A stretch of 64,000 bases of DNA from Gautieria morchelliformis (GCA_015179125.1 WHVA01000382.1:1-64000), one strand, 5' to 3'; shown: positions 35,979-46,451, counted from the first letter of the stretch. The notes: generated by a model not told the origin, from the sequence alone. Numbers and translations: made by a program.

Positions 35979-36617
35979 GTTACGTATTGAGATTTCCGCT
36001 AAGTCGGAACTGGAAAGGACAGCGGCTTCAACTTGTAGGTTGCGCCCCCAATGAACTATCGTCCTAGGTATTTCGGAAATGGGTCGGAAGTCGGAATGTA
36101 CTGAATTGAAGGTTAGTTGGAACTTGAGGCGGAATTGAGGCGGAGAGACTGAGGTCTTGCTAGACTCGCTGTGCTAAGAACAGGAGATGGAGCAAAGGAA
36201 ATCAAGTATCGAAGGCGATTATCTGATTGCAGAATAACAGACATACATGACAGGCTTTTATACAAAGAGCTGAGACAACAGGTAATGGGGTAGTACTAAG
36301 CAAATTCCGGGGGAAGCGGAAGTCGAGTAGACAATGCGTGGGAACTAACTAATTGGGAACAATGGGACTACAAGGGGGGTTCAGGGTAAGGTAAAACAAT
36401 GGCAAAGGACAAGGGGTCGGGGAAACATGTCTGACAATGAACTACAAGGGTGACCGGATATATGGTCTTGATGAACGATGAAGCGGGTCCGGTGGGTCCG
36501 AGTAATAGAGTCGAAAGAACAAGGGAATAGAACAATGGGCGGAATGTCGGAAATATCGGAGGGGCGGAAAGTGTTGCGGAACTGAAGGTCGGAAATTGGA
36601 AATGAACGGTCATAACA
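35979..36617 (-). repeat. 3' LTR of Ty3 copy 1
   Basis: 639 bp, plus-strand ends TGTTACG and CATAACA. It matches 44355-45109 and 52439-53121 over its whole length. It lacks the 101 bp end duplication of the other LTR of this copy. Confidence 0.92.
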
Positions 36618-36737
36618 GTATCTCCCTTCTAAGGTCGAGCCCCGCGAGACCACAGGTCGGATCACGTGACCTGTGAACAAACACGTCGGAGTTTGAAAGA
36701 TAGGCGGGAAGCAGAACACGTCTTGTTTCAAGCTACC

Positions 36738-37380
36738 ATGAACTCCTCATTCGATTTCTCCAAAATGTCCAGTGCTGAGATGAAGAAGCATTTTGACGAT
36801 ATGCTTGCGCGAAAGGAACTGGCGGAAAAACAAGCGGCCGAGGAAGCTGCGCGGAAAGAGAAGGAACGGTTGGAAGAGGAGCGCAGGGAGAAGGAGCGGA
36901 AAGAACAGGAGCGTCGGGACCAGGAGCGGAAGGAGAAAGCAGAACGGGACCGTAAATGCCGTGAGGAGGAGTCGCGCCTCCGCGAGGAACAGCGGAAACG
37001 GGACGCGGCCAAAAAAGCTGCGGAGGACAAGGCCGCAGCAGAAAAGGCAGGGAAATCCCGGGTGAGTCGGAAATGTCGTGTGGGGTGTTTCCGGAGCTCA
37101 CGGAAAGAACTGCCAGAGGGTCGTAGAATCCGAGGGGGAGTCGGAAGCGGAAAGTACTGCGGAAAGCACACTGCCTCCGGAGAGCAAGGGGAAGCAGAAG
37201 GGAGTTGCTCCCATGCTGAACGTCGTTGCGGAGCGGAAACGGAGGGCTGACGAGTTCCAGCAGGCTCGGAAGGAGAAGATGGCCCGGATACTGGAGTTGC
37301 AGGAGTTGGGGCTTGAAAATCCCGCTACGAAAAAAATGGAAAATGAGGGAGGAGTAGGGGTCGAGGGGTCTTGTAGATAA
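36738..37380 (+). CDS. Opposite-strand spliced gene within Ty3 copy 1 (internally deleted)
   Basis: On the strand opposite to gag-pol, between pol and the 3' LTR, two exons (36738-37061, 37117-37380) join in frame to 195 residues. The 55 bp intron has a GTGAGT donor. The N-terminal half is a strongly charged coiled coil ([20 protein letters not shown]). Then come an acidic Ser/Glu stretch and RADEFQQARKEKMARILELQELGLENPAT. The same block opens the longer reading frame of copy 2 (46452-47205), which goes on into a cysteine-rich part. In copy 1 that part is deleted: the frame jumps from NPATKK to sequence that in copy 2 lies at the end of the gene. It is likely driven from the adjacent LTR in reverse direction; that is inference. 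Confidence 0.7.
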
Positions 37381-37485
37381 TTTCTTGAAATGTCGGGAAT
37401 AGTATAGTGGAAATTAATCGGATTTTGACAATGACTTGAGAACTGTAAGAAAACAATGGGGGATCAGAAATGAGGTCGGAAGTGA

Positions 37486-39492
37486 CTAAGGCGCGGAAAT
37501 GGGGCCAGGCTTATCAGGATAAGACTTGTGAAAATCAGAGACGAGGTCAGAGGCGTGGTCTAGTTCCGTGGCGGAAATCCAGGACGTCTCTTCGTCGGTG
37601 TTTTCGTAGCCTGCCCACTTGACTAGGTACTGGAGTTGGCAGCGGTATCGTCTGTCGAGCTTGGAGTTGAGAATTTCCGAGATCTCATATTCCTGTTCTC
37701 CGTTGATGATGACTGGCGGAGGCGGAGGTTGATCTCGATTCGGAATTGTATTCGGAACTGCTGGCTCAAGCATGGAGACATGGAATACCGGGTGTACTGC
37801 GTGCATATTGTCAGGAAGTCTGAGAGTGAAAGAACGACTGCCGGCCTTAGCGATGATCTCGTAAGGGCCAAGGTATTTTTCAGAGAGCTTCTTCGAGGGG
37901 CGAGTGGTGCGGAAATTTTCAGCTTTGACAAAGACTTTATCGCCTATCTCGAATGCCGGTTGCAGAAGTTGTTTCCGATTGGCGGAAGTTTGGTATCTTT
38001 TTTGTGCAGCGGAGATGTTCTCTCGGAGGTGTTGGTGAAGGTCATCGAGTTCCACAATGAAATCTCAGGCTCTTGCAGAGGCGAGGTCGCGTTCAGGGTA
38101 CGGCGAGATTCGGGTGGTAGCCCTTGTTGGTGTAAAAGGGTGAAATTCCGGTGGTGGTGGAAGGTGCAGTGTTGTAAGCAAATTCTGCAAGGGGAAGGAG
38201 GTCGGACCAGTTGCTGTGTCGGTAGTTGCAATAGATGCGGAGATACTGCTCAAGGGTCTGGTTAGTACATTCCGTTTGTCCGTCTCCTTTGGGATGATAA
38301 CCGGAAGTGAAGTGGAGTTTCATGTCGAGAGCCTTGCCGAGCGTGCAGAAAAAGGAGGACACGAATTCTGATCCACGGTCGGAAGTCACATGGGAAGGGA
38401 TTCCGTGCTTGGAAAAGACGTGGAGCACGAAGAGCTGTGCGAGCTGGGCGGAAGTGATGGTGTCGTATGTCGGAATAAAGATGGACTGCTTTGTGAGGCG
38501 GTCAACGATCACTAGAATGGTATCATAGCCAGATGACTTAGGAAGTTTCTCAATGAAATCCATGGATATCGAATTCCACGGTTGTTCCGGGATCGGAAGT
38601 TGCTTCAGGAGGCTGTAGGGTTTGTGACATTGAGGCTTGGCTCGCATACAGGTGGTGCATGACTTGCAGTAGTCTTGGACCATCGTGCGGAGGAGAGGCC
38701 AAGTATAGGTATGTCGGATTATGTCGAGGGTTTTGTTCTGGCCTTGGTGTCCTGAGAGCGGATGATCGTGGCTTTGCTGGAGTACGCGAAGTCGTAGATC
38801 GTTGGTATCCGGAACATAAATCCGGGACTTGTACCGGAGAAATCCGTCGGAATCAAGGGACCATCCAGGACTGGTGGGGTCATCGAGGTGGGCCGTGGAG
38901 ATGGGGTGGGAACGAAGTGCGGAACAGATGTCGGAATGGAGAGACTCGGTGTCCATAATAATTGAGGCGCGGAGTAGCGGAAACTGCAATGCTGTGGCAC
39001 GCAGGGACGATGCCAGTTTCTCAGTGGAGAATACTGGGTGGAAGTTGTGCGGATTAACTCTGGCATAGTCGCTACTTCCCTCTTTTGGGTAGACGTCCCA
39101 ACGTCTAGTGAGTGCGTCGGGTTTTGCCCTGAGCTTTCCGGGGCGGAAACGGATCACCATGTTGAACTGTGAAAGATATTCAGACCAGCGGACTTGACGG
39201 CGAGTAAAAATCTTAGTAGTTGCAAAATACTCAAGGTTCTTATGATCCGTTACAATGTCGATCGGATAAGTTGGACCTTCAAGGTAGTGTCTCCAGATTT
39301 TGAAGGCTTCGAAAATCGCAAGTAGTTCCTTATCGTGGACGTCGTAGTTGAGTCCCGGGGCGGAAAAGGTGCGGGAATGAAAGGCGATCAGATGAATTTC
39401 TCCGTCGTCGGGGGAAATGATGGAAAGAATGGCGGCTAGCGAGTAGTCGGAAGCGTCGGTTTTGAGTACAAGTTGGGCATCAGGAATCCAGA
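37486..39492 (-). pseudogene. Ty3 copy 1 pol, 3' part: RNase H, integrase, chromodomain
   Basis: From the RNase H part (about 39160-39480, with [10 protein letters not shown]) the frame runs into the integrase: zinc-binding HDHPLSGHQ...CKSCTTC, catalytic Asp in SMDFIEKLPKS, second Asp in TSDRGSEF. It then stops at 38093. Copy 2 shows that two bases are missing here. In the next frame (to 37486) follow the GPY-type block KYLGPYEIIAKAGSRSF and a chromodomain with YLVKWAGYENTDEETSW, which in chromoviruses directs integration to marked chromatin. Upstream the frame is cut at 39492 by an insertion. Confidence 0.9.
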
Positions 39493-40556
39493 TTTTGGAT
39501 TAAGATGTTAATTAGTGCCTTTCAACGAATAGAATCTATTGCTCAGTGACTAGAACCACTATGTTCGCCCCTCTTCTGTGTGCTGACTAAGCCTTTCGAG
39601 GCGCGTCCAGCACTGATGAATGAGAGTCACGTGACCGTGTCGACAGAAGAACGGTGTCGATCCAAGGGATAACCAAATCAAAAGCATTCGCTTTTAAGGT
39701 AGTATAGAGTAAACAGTGATAGTAGACCCTCGACGAAGATTTGGGATAAACTATCAAGATTTGAGCTCTGTAGCTATCAAACAAGACTACAGCAATTTCA
39801 GGAGGCAGAATAATCGATTCTGGATGATTTCGTTCATACATTTGTACTAGCTATTTATACTATATTGATAGGAACTACTAGTGTTCAAGATATTAGACAG
39901 ATGGGTCGAAAAGCTGTTTGTAGCTAAGGGGTGACTATTTTATAGTCATAAAGTCATGGGGTGATGGGGATGGTGTCAGGATTGTCTGGGCTTTGGAATA
40001 GAAATCTGTACCTAGTATACAAAGCCCCTGTCCACATGATGTTAAGATAGTAATTAGTCAGACGTGTCATGGGGTTCAAATAGAAAAATGGATCTGAGTT
40101 TACCCTGCCCAGCATATATGCTGGGCTTGGAGATGGGGCCGCTATCTCTGTGCCCTTTCTGTGGGGCAGCTGATTGAGTATGTGTACTGCGGATGACATT
40201 CTCAGGTCGCTCCACAGTACCCTATATTCCTGTGCAGTCTATTGTCCTCTGCGGCGTTTGGTGCCCGCACCCCTCGGTGCCTATGGCCTGGCGCCTGTCG
40301 ATGTCATGGCCGATGCCATCACTCGATAGGCGCGCCGTCCCTGATTGACTGCATGTGGTTGATGCTCGAACTTCTGTACATTACCTGATCTATGGGTAAT
40401 ATAGCATGTCGTAAATTCGTGTGATCGTCGTCTGCGCTGATGTCTATCATAAATGTCATTTCTGTTTCTTTTTGATCTTTTTTTCTTTTTCTTTTCTTTA
40501 TTAGTTTCTTTTATATATAAATGATTTAAAATAGGATAGTTGCGTTTATCACAACA
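39493..40556. mobile_element. 1064 bp insertion in Ty3 copy 1, unassigned
   Basis: Comparison with copy 2 (about 49335) shows that pol is split here by 1064 bp flanked by a 5 bp duplication CCAGA (39488-39492 and 40557-40561). Read on the minus strand the insertion begins TGTTG, as many copia LTRs do, but the other end has no matching terminus, so it may be truncated or of another class. A weak copia-integrase-like frame (SAVHILNQLPHR) lies on the minus strand near 40170-40199. A perfect 20 bp palindrome sits at 40107-40126. No intact gene is seen. Confidence 0.7.
40107..40126. repeat. Perfect 20 bp palindrome
   Basis: GCCCAGCATATATGCTGGGC reads the same on both strands, with no loop. It lies inside the 1064 bp insertion. 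Confidence 0.95.
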
Positions 40557-42731
40557 CCAGAAACCGAGTATGGGAGCCGTAGTGAAGGCCGATTTGAGAG
40601 CTTCAAATGCGGAACGGCATTCCGGAGTGAAATTCCATGGGGCACCCTTCCTGGTGAGACGCGTGAGTGGAACAGTAATGTCGGAAAAATTATAAATGAA
40701 ACGCCGGTAAAAGTTGGCGAAGCCAAGGAAAGACTGTACATCCTTAACACGTCGGGGTTCCGGCCATTCTTGAATTGCCTTGACCTTGTCCTCTGCCATG
40801 GTAAGACCTGTTGGAGAGAGGATGTAGCCGAGGTATTCGACCGTGTCGCGATGCCATTCGCATTTCTCTGCTTTTGCGTAGAGATGGTGTTTGCGGAATC
40901 GTGTTTGCGGAGACGGCGGAGTACTTCGCGGACATGTTCCCGATGTTTTTCTGGTGTGTCGGAATAGATGAGGATGTCGTCAATGTAGACTAGGACGCAT
41001 ATGTTGATAAGGTCGGAAAATACGTCGTTGTAAGGAAGTTACACTCCCTGTACGGTGATTTCTGACACAGTCTATTTTTACATTTCCTGGTTATTCTATT
41101 CTATTCTTAGGCTCGTAGTGATTAAAATCCGGACACTGCCTCTTTTGTTCCACTCGCGCGTACCTTATCAGTCCACCCTAGTCCACTGTGCCACTCGCGC
41201 GTATCTTATCAGTCCACCCTAGTCCACCCTTCCACTCGCGCGTACCTACTGTCCACTGATCACATCTTTACATACCTATGTCCACCAGCTGCGCGGCTCC
41301 CACTCGTGCCACCGCACGGTTCGTGTCTTTCCCTCTAAAACCGAGCTGTACTTAGTTCTAGAATATCAACTTACTTTTCCGCACTTCACTTGAGCTCTTA
41401 AGCCTCTAGCTAGTGCGACCCCTAAAAGTCACACATCTCTACTATCCTTGATTCTGCACTCGCAGTACTTAGCATTCTTACATCGTTCATGAATTGCTGA
41501 AAAGCGGCGGGAGCATTGGTTAGACCGAAAGGCATGACAACCCACTCAAAAGCACCGTAGCGGGTGCGGAAAGTGGTTTTCCACTCGTCACTTTCCCGGA
41601 TGTGGACAAGGTGATAAGCCTGCCGGAGGTCAATTTTGGTGTAGATCTTTGCCCTGCGGGGAGTGTCGAGTAGGTCGGAAATATGCGGAAGCGGATATTT
41701 GTCCTTTTTAGTGAGGGCATTGAGTCCGCGGAAATCGACGCAGAGGTGGAGAGATCCATCCTTCTTCTTGACGAGAAGGACTGGGGCGCCGTGCGCAGAC
41801 AGCGAAGGGCGGATGAAGCCCATATTGAGGTGTTCATCGACGAACTCGCAGAGAGTTTGGAGTTCACTTTGCGAAAGAGAGTAGATCGGTCCAAGGGGCG
41901 GAGATGCTCCTTCTTCCAAATCTATCTTCAAATCGTAAGGTCGATGTTCAGCAGGGTTATCGGCTTTGGCCTTATTGAACACGTCCGGGAAGTCACGATA
42001 TTCTTCCGGAACTGAGCTCATGTCAACCGGAGCGGAAGTTGAGGCAGAATGAGCCTTGACTGAAGCCGAGTCGGAAAGGTGAAGCTGGAAAACGGTTGTG
42101 TCTTCTTGCCGTTGCAATACGCGGAAAGCGGTGGCCGAAATGAGCGCAATTCGAGGAGCTTCGAGGGGCGGAGGTGCTAAAGCGGGGCCGGAGTGCGGAA
42201 CTGAATCCACGAGCGGAGTTGCAGAAGAGGCTTGAGCCATCTTTGCGGACGACTTTGGAATAGACGGAAGATGATCCCGGGTACGGAACTGTATTTGACC
42301 CAATGCCCAGTTAATCGATGGATTATAACGGGTGAGCCAATTGTGTCCTAGTACAACGGAACAGCTAGCATCTAGCGGAGTAACGTAAAACGTAACTTCA
42401 TGGTTGTCCCCAGTAGTGAAACGGATAGACAGGTCCACGACTTGGGAAATTGCCGTGTTAGATGACCCGTCGAAAGGGCGGAGCGGAATTGTCGGAATGT
42501 TGCGGGTCGGAAGTTTATGTTTCAAAACAAAGTTGGAATCGAGGAAACAGTGAGTCGAACCGGAGTCGATTAATGCTGTGAACGGGGGTGCGGAAATTGT
42601 GTTGGAAGTGAGCGGAATGGAGAGGGAGTCGGAGGATGAAAGAGCGGATGCGTTGAGTTTAACCTCGTTTGTCGCACGAATGGGGTCAACACAGCCCTCA
42701 GCTCGTGCGGAGGCTGGAGGACTGCTGACTA
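40557..42731 (-). pseudogene. Ty3 copy 1 pol, 5' part: protease and reverse transcriptase
   Basis: Starting in the -1 frame at the gag stop, the chain is open through an Asp protease with DSGST (42553-42567), and on to the reverse transcriptase: HGAPVLLVKKKDGSLHLCVDFRGLN and [20 protein letters not shown] solo LTR then cuts it (41029-41482). Beyond that lies the active-site box YIDDIL (about 40975-40992), in a part that carries further frameshifts, and [14 protein letters not shown] near 40710. The 1064 bp insertion separates this part from RNase H. No separate start codon is needed, since pol is reached by frameshifting. Confidence 0.9.
41029..41482. mobile_element. Solo LTR inserted in Ty3 copy 1 reverse transcriptase
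   Basis: 454 bp with matching ends TGTAAG and CTTACA, flanked by a 4 bp duplication TCGT (41025-41028 and 41483-41486). Copy 2 has the uninterrupted site at about 49785. The LTR differs from the Ty3 family here, so it comes from another element. It holds three direct repeats of a CCACTCGCGCGTA unit at about 41151-41245. Confidence 0.85.
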
Positions 42732-44321
42732 TTTTTTTGCATCCCTAGCGGGAGCCGCTTCGGATTTTTCTTCCGTCTTCACCGCATGGCCCTTGGCCTT
42801 AGCAGCGGAAGCGGAAGCTCGGGTGCAATCGTGAGCGACGTGACCTCCTTTGCTGCAGAAGAGGCAAAGGTTGTTGTCCATGCGACGCTGGCGTTCTACA
42901 GGGGTAAGTTTTCCGTCCTTCCCAAGCTTGTCGGAAAGGTCCAGAGTGCTCTTCCAGGCGTTGGTGTTGGAACCAGAGGCCTGGTTATTGCAAGGGGTGG
43001 AGTTGTTGTTCCGGTTGCCGGAGTTGGATCCGGAACTGTTGTTGTTGTTGTTTCCGGAGTTGTTGTTTCCGGAGTTGTTGTTTCTGGAGTTGTTGTTTCC
43101 GGAGTTGTTGTTTCCGGAGTTGTTGTTTCCGGAGTTGTTGTTTCCGGAGTTGTTGTTTCCGGAGTTGTTGTTTCCGGAGTTGTTGTTTCCGGAGTTGTTG
43201 TTTCCGGAGTTGTTGTTTCCGGAGTTGTTGTTTCCGGAGTTGTTGTTTCCGGAGTTGTTGTTTCCGGAGTTGTTGTTTCCGGAGTTGTTGTTTCCGGAAT
43301 TAGTTTTCTTCTTGTCTTTGTCAGACTTCTTGTCGGAAGACTTGTCGTTCTTTCTCTGGGCGGAAGTTTCGCGAGCGATCTCGGAATGTCTTTCCCAGTA
43401 GTGCGAATCGATGGATTGGGCTAAATTGTGAAGGTCGGTAAGGGTGGCGGGTTTTCCGACGCGGGCAATTTCATCCTTGATCCGGGATGGCAAGCCCATG
43501 TAAAACTGGCGTCGGAGTGCGGCTTCTCCCCATTGGACTCGAGGAGCGAGCTGCTGGAATGTGACGATATATTTAGCTATCTTATGAGTGTCTTTCATAC
43601 GAAGCTTATCGAGTTCATTTTCCGCATCGGCTTCCATATCAAATGGTCCGAAGTTGCTGCGGAGCTCGGAAACGAAGTTGTGGTAATCGTCGGCCCAGTC
43701 GACGAGAGCGAACGGATCCATGAGGGCGGGTTTGAAGTAGTCGAGAGCCGTGCCTTGGAGATAGGAAAGGGTGTAATTGACCTTTCGTTCGTCGTCGGGA
43801 AAGGCATCGGGACGATCGCGGAAGTTGAGTTGAAGCTGGACCAGAAATGGCTGGAGCTTCTTGGGGTCGGAACCGTCGAATTGATCTGGTTCACGGACCT
43901 TTGTCTTGGGGCGTGGTGGTGCTTGGGCCGGGCGCTGAAGTTGTCTGGCTAGCATAGCGATGGCTTGTGCAAGATCCGGAACTGGCGCGGGCGGAACTGG
44001 GTTGGCGGGAATCTGAGGTGGGATTGGAGGTGGAGGACCACCTGGAGGTGCTCCTGGTGGAGGTGGTGGTGGTGGAGCTGGGCGTCGGAATGACGCTGCT
44101 GTTTGTTCGCCGCTGCTACTCGTCGAGTTTCCATCATAGTCGGGATTGTCGTCGGGAACTTCTTCGAATCGTTGTGGAATAGCATCGGAGAGCTCATCGT
44201 CGGCACAAGAGCTGCCGGAGGGTTCCGCGTGCCTTGGTGCTGCCGATCTAAGACTGCCAAAATAAGAGAGAGCTTTGACAGCTCCTGCTCGAGCTGAAGT
44301 AGCTGTGGTACAAGGAGGCAT
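42729..44321 (-). CDS. Ty3 copy 1 gag polyprotein
   Basis: An intact frame of 530 residues. A Pro-rich stretch (APPPPPPPGAPPGGPPPP, about residues 75-110) precedes the capsid-like region with REPDQFDGSDPKKLQPFLVQ and LSYLQGTALDYF, a pattern shared by fungal Ty3 gag proteins. A run of about 17 Ser-Gly-Asn-Asn-Asn repeats follows, then one CCHC zinc knuckle (CLFCSKGGHVAHDC) that binds RNA. The frame ends GCA AAA AAA TAG, which is also the pol frameshift site. This gag is the only main gene of the copy that is still whole. Confidence 0.93.
   Translation of the reverse strand: MPPCTTATSARAGAVKALSYFGSLRSAAPRHAEPSGSSCADDELSDAIPQRFEEVPDDNPDYDGNSTSSSGEQTAASFRRPAPPPPPPPGAPPGGPPPPIPPQIPANPVPPAPVPDLAQAIAMLARQLQRPAQAPPRPKTKVREPDQFDGSDPKKLQPFLVQLQLNFRDRPDAFPDDERKVNYTLSYLQGTALDYFKPALMDPFALVDWADDYHNFVSELRSNFGPFDMEADAENELDKLRMKDTHKIAKYIVTFQQLAPRVQWGEAALRRQFYMGLPSRIKDEIARVGKPATLTDLHNLAQSIDSHYWERHSEIARETSAQRKNDKSSDKKSDKDKKKTNSGNNNSGNNNSGNNNSGNNNSGNNNSGNNNSGNNNSGNNNSGNNNSGNNNSGNNNSGNNNSGNNNSGNNNSRNNNSGNNNSGNNNNNSSGSNSGNRNNNSTPCNNQASGSNTNAWKSTLDLSDKLGKDGKLTPVERQRRMDNNLCLFCSKGGHVAHDCTRASASAAKAKGHAVKTEEKSEAAPARDAKK
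42732..42738 (-). promoter_or_regulatory. -1 ribosomal frameshift site, A AAA AAA
   Basis: On the minus strand the last gag codons read GCA AAA AAA TAG, a textbook X-XXY-YYZ slippery heptamer placed directly at the stop. Slipping back one base opens the pol frame, which then has no stop through the protease. Copy 2 keeps the same A7 (51004-51010). Confidence 0.8.
43045..43300 (-). repeat. 15 bp minisatellite in gag (Ser-Gly-Asn3 repeats)
   Basis: About 17 tandem units, plus-strand consensus GTTGTTGTTTCCGGA, encode SGNNN. Units are nearly identical, so the expansion is recent. Copy 2 has only about one unit at the same place (about 51310-51340). Confidence 0.95.
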
Positions 44322-44354
44322 AGCGATAGTTATCGGGTGGGAATCAGATAATAC

Positions 44355-45109
44355 TGTTACGTATCGAGATTTCCGCTAAGTCGGAACTGGAAAGGACAGC
44401 GGCTTCAACTTGTAGGTTGCGCCACCAATGAACTATCGTCCTAGGTATTTCGGAAATGGGTCGGAAGCCGGAATGTACTGAACTGAAGGTTGGTCGGAAC
44501 TTGAGGCGGAATTGAGGCAGAAGATGGGAGGCGGAGAGACTGAGGTCTTGCTAGACTCGCTGTGCTAAGAACAGGAGATGGAGCGAAGGAAATCAAGTAT
44601 CGAAGGTGATTATCTGATTGCAGAATAACAGACATACATGACAGGCTTTTATACAAAGAGCTGAGACAACAGGTAATGGGGTAGTACTAAGCAAATTCTG
44701 GGGGAAGCGGAAGTCGAGTAGACAATGCGTGGGAACTAACTAATTGGGAACAATGGGACTACAAGGGGGGTTCAGGGTAAGGTAAAACAATGGCAAAGGA
44801 CAAGGGGTCGGGGAAACATGTCTGACAATGAACTACAAGGGTGACCGGATATATGGTCTTGATGAACGATGAAGTGGGTCCGGTGGGTCCGAGTAATAGA
44901 GTCGAAAGAACAAGGGAATAGAACAATGGGCGGAATGTCGGAAATATTGGAGGGGCGGAAAGTGTTGCGGAACTGAAGGTCGGAAGTTGGAAATGAACGG
45001 TCGTAACAGAACAAGGGAATAAAACAATGGGCGGAATATCGGAAATATTGGAGGGGCAGAAAGTGTTGCGGAACTGAAGGTCGGAAATCGGAAATGAACG
45101 GTTGTACCA
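44355..45109 (-). repeat. 5' LTR of Ty3 copy 1 with 101 bp tandem duplication
   Basis: It starts TGTTACG and matches the other LTR up to 45008. A second, slightly diverged copy of its last 101 bp (44908-45008) then follows at 45009-45109, before the GCAAG target duplication at 45110-45114. The second copy ends in ACCA rather than AACA. Confidence 0.88.
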
Positions 45110-45189
45110 GCAAGTGCTAGTGATACACTGCCCCACGCTGAATCACAGCAAGACTAGTGTACTGCGTTCAGCGCGTACACGTGCACGGT

Positions 45190-45664
45190 TCCGACCTTCA
45201 GTTCAGTATGCATTCCGCCCCTTGTTCTACTCCCTTGTTCTTTCAACTCTATTACTCGGACCCACCAGACCCACCTCATTGTTCATCAAGATCATATATC
45301 CGGTCACCCTTGTAGTTCGTTGTCAAAAATGTTTTCCAACCCCTTGTTCTTTTGCCATTGTTTTATCTTACCCTGAACCCCCTTGTAGTCCCATTGTTCC
45401 CAATTAGTTAGTTCCCATGTATGTCTACCCGACTTCCACTCCCCCCAGAATTTGCTTAGTACTATCTCATTACATGTTGTCTCAGCTCTTTGTATAAAAG
45501 CCTGTCATGTATGTCTGTTATTCTGCAATCAGATAATCACCTTCGATACGTGATTTCCTTCGCTCCATCTCCTGTTCTTAGCACAGTGAGTCTAGCAAGA
45601 CCTCCGCCTCTCCGCCTTCTGTCTTCCACCTTCCGTCTTCATCGGAAATGCATGGTCGTAACAA
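45190..45664 (+). mobile_element. Inverted, decayed solo LTR of the same Ty3 family
   Basis: This stretch matches the family LTR in the opposite orientation (for example the CCGACCTTCAGTTCAGTA and ATAAAAGCCTGTCATGTATG parts), with many substitutions and lost ends. It is therefore an older insertion, now back to back with copy 1. Confidence 0.8.
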
Positions 45665-46451
45665 TGCTAACGAATAGGAAAGAGACCGTCTGGAGTCAGG
45701 GTTGGATAGGGGTGCGCGGTCAGGATACATAATAGATGGAATAGACATACAATAGAGTGAGAAAAGGGGGTGCGAACATGAAACGACGGAGAGGAAAGAG
45801 GGCGAAGGCCCCTATGTACGAAAGCACACCTTGGAATCTGCATATACACCACCCTGCACGGACTCTTCATCTGCTGGGTTGATCCCACACGACCTACGGG
45901 TAGGATGTTCCACGAATGTATCCTGGCCATATGAACACCTGAAGGGGATGGATCGAGAAGGTGATGGGGCCATCACGTTGGGTGAAGGGTGTCGATCGTG
46001 TCTGATGGCATGCCTGCTGGCGAATGATGCGAGAAGCGAATGGTCATTCGGTGAATGTGGCGAAGAGTGAGCGGAATGAACATAGTTGGGGAGTGGTTGG
46101 AGGGCATGGCAAACTCAGGCGAAGATGCAGAAAGAATGATGAGATGAGGAACAGTGACCGTGGGACAAGGGAAATATACGGGTCATGACACACACCCGTC
46201 CATTGACAGCAATGGGCACCAGCGCATGCATGCACTGACAGTGCCAGATACCAGCTAGTGTTCTGCACGGTGCTGCTCGGCCCAAATCCTGTGGCTTTTG
46301 CTTGGCCCACTGGGGCTCCGGCTCACATATTTCAGGGCCGAGACCTGAGAGCCGGCTGTGGCTCAGCTCGGGCTTGGCCCAGCGTTTGCCGGCACTCTTT
46401 CCAGGGCTCGTGGGGCACATTGTTTGAGGGGATGCAACACCAAACAAAAAT
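45665..46451. other. Unassigned sequence between Ty3 copies
   Basis: This stretch has no match to either Ty3 copy. Short frames exist but none with a motif. Its right end is the breakpoint where copy 2 begins. Origin unknown. Confidence 0.4.

Larger units (their letters stand above)
35979..45109 (-). mobile_element. Ty3-type LTR retrotransposon (chromovirus), copy 1
   Basis: A full element of 9.1 kb reading on the minus strand: 5' LTR at 44355-45109, gag, pol (protease, reverse transcriptase, RNase H, integrase, chromodomain), an opposite-strand gene, then 3' LTR at 35979-36617. Both LTRs begin TGTTACG, and a 5 bp GCAAG duplication flanks the whole. It no longer codes for a full pol: a solo LTR (41029-41482) and a 1064 bp insertion (39493-40556) interrupt it, and a 2 bp loss near 38097 shifts the integrase frame before the chromodomain. 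The order PR-RT-RH-INT-chromodomain defines the Ty3 chromovirus group. Confidence 0.95.

Noticed and set aside
39954..40199. Copia integrase-like frame in the 1064 bp insertion
   Set aside because: The likeness rests on one short block; too weak to call the insertion a copia element.
42786..43424. Val/Gly/Ser repeat and Leu/Phe/Pro repeat frames on the plus strand
   Set aside because: Both are shadow readings of the SGNNN array in gag.
44759..45407. Several frames in the Ty3 LTRs (Phe/Pro/Ser-rich)
   Set aside because: They repeat in every LTR copy and arise from LTR sequence composition, not from a gene.
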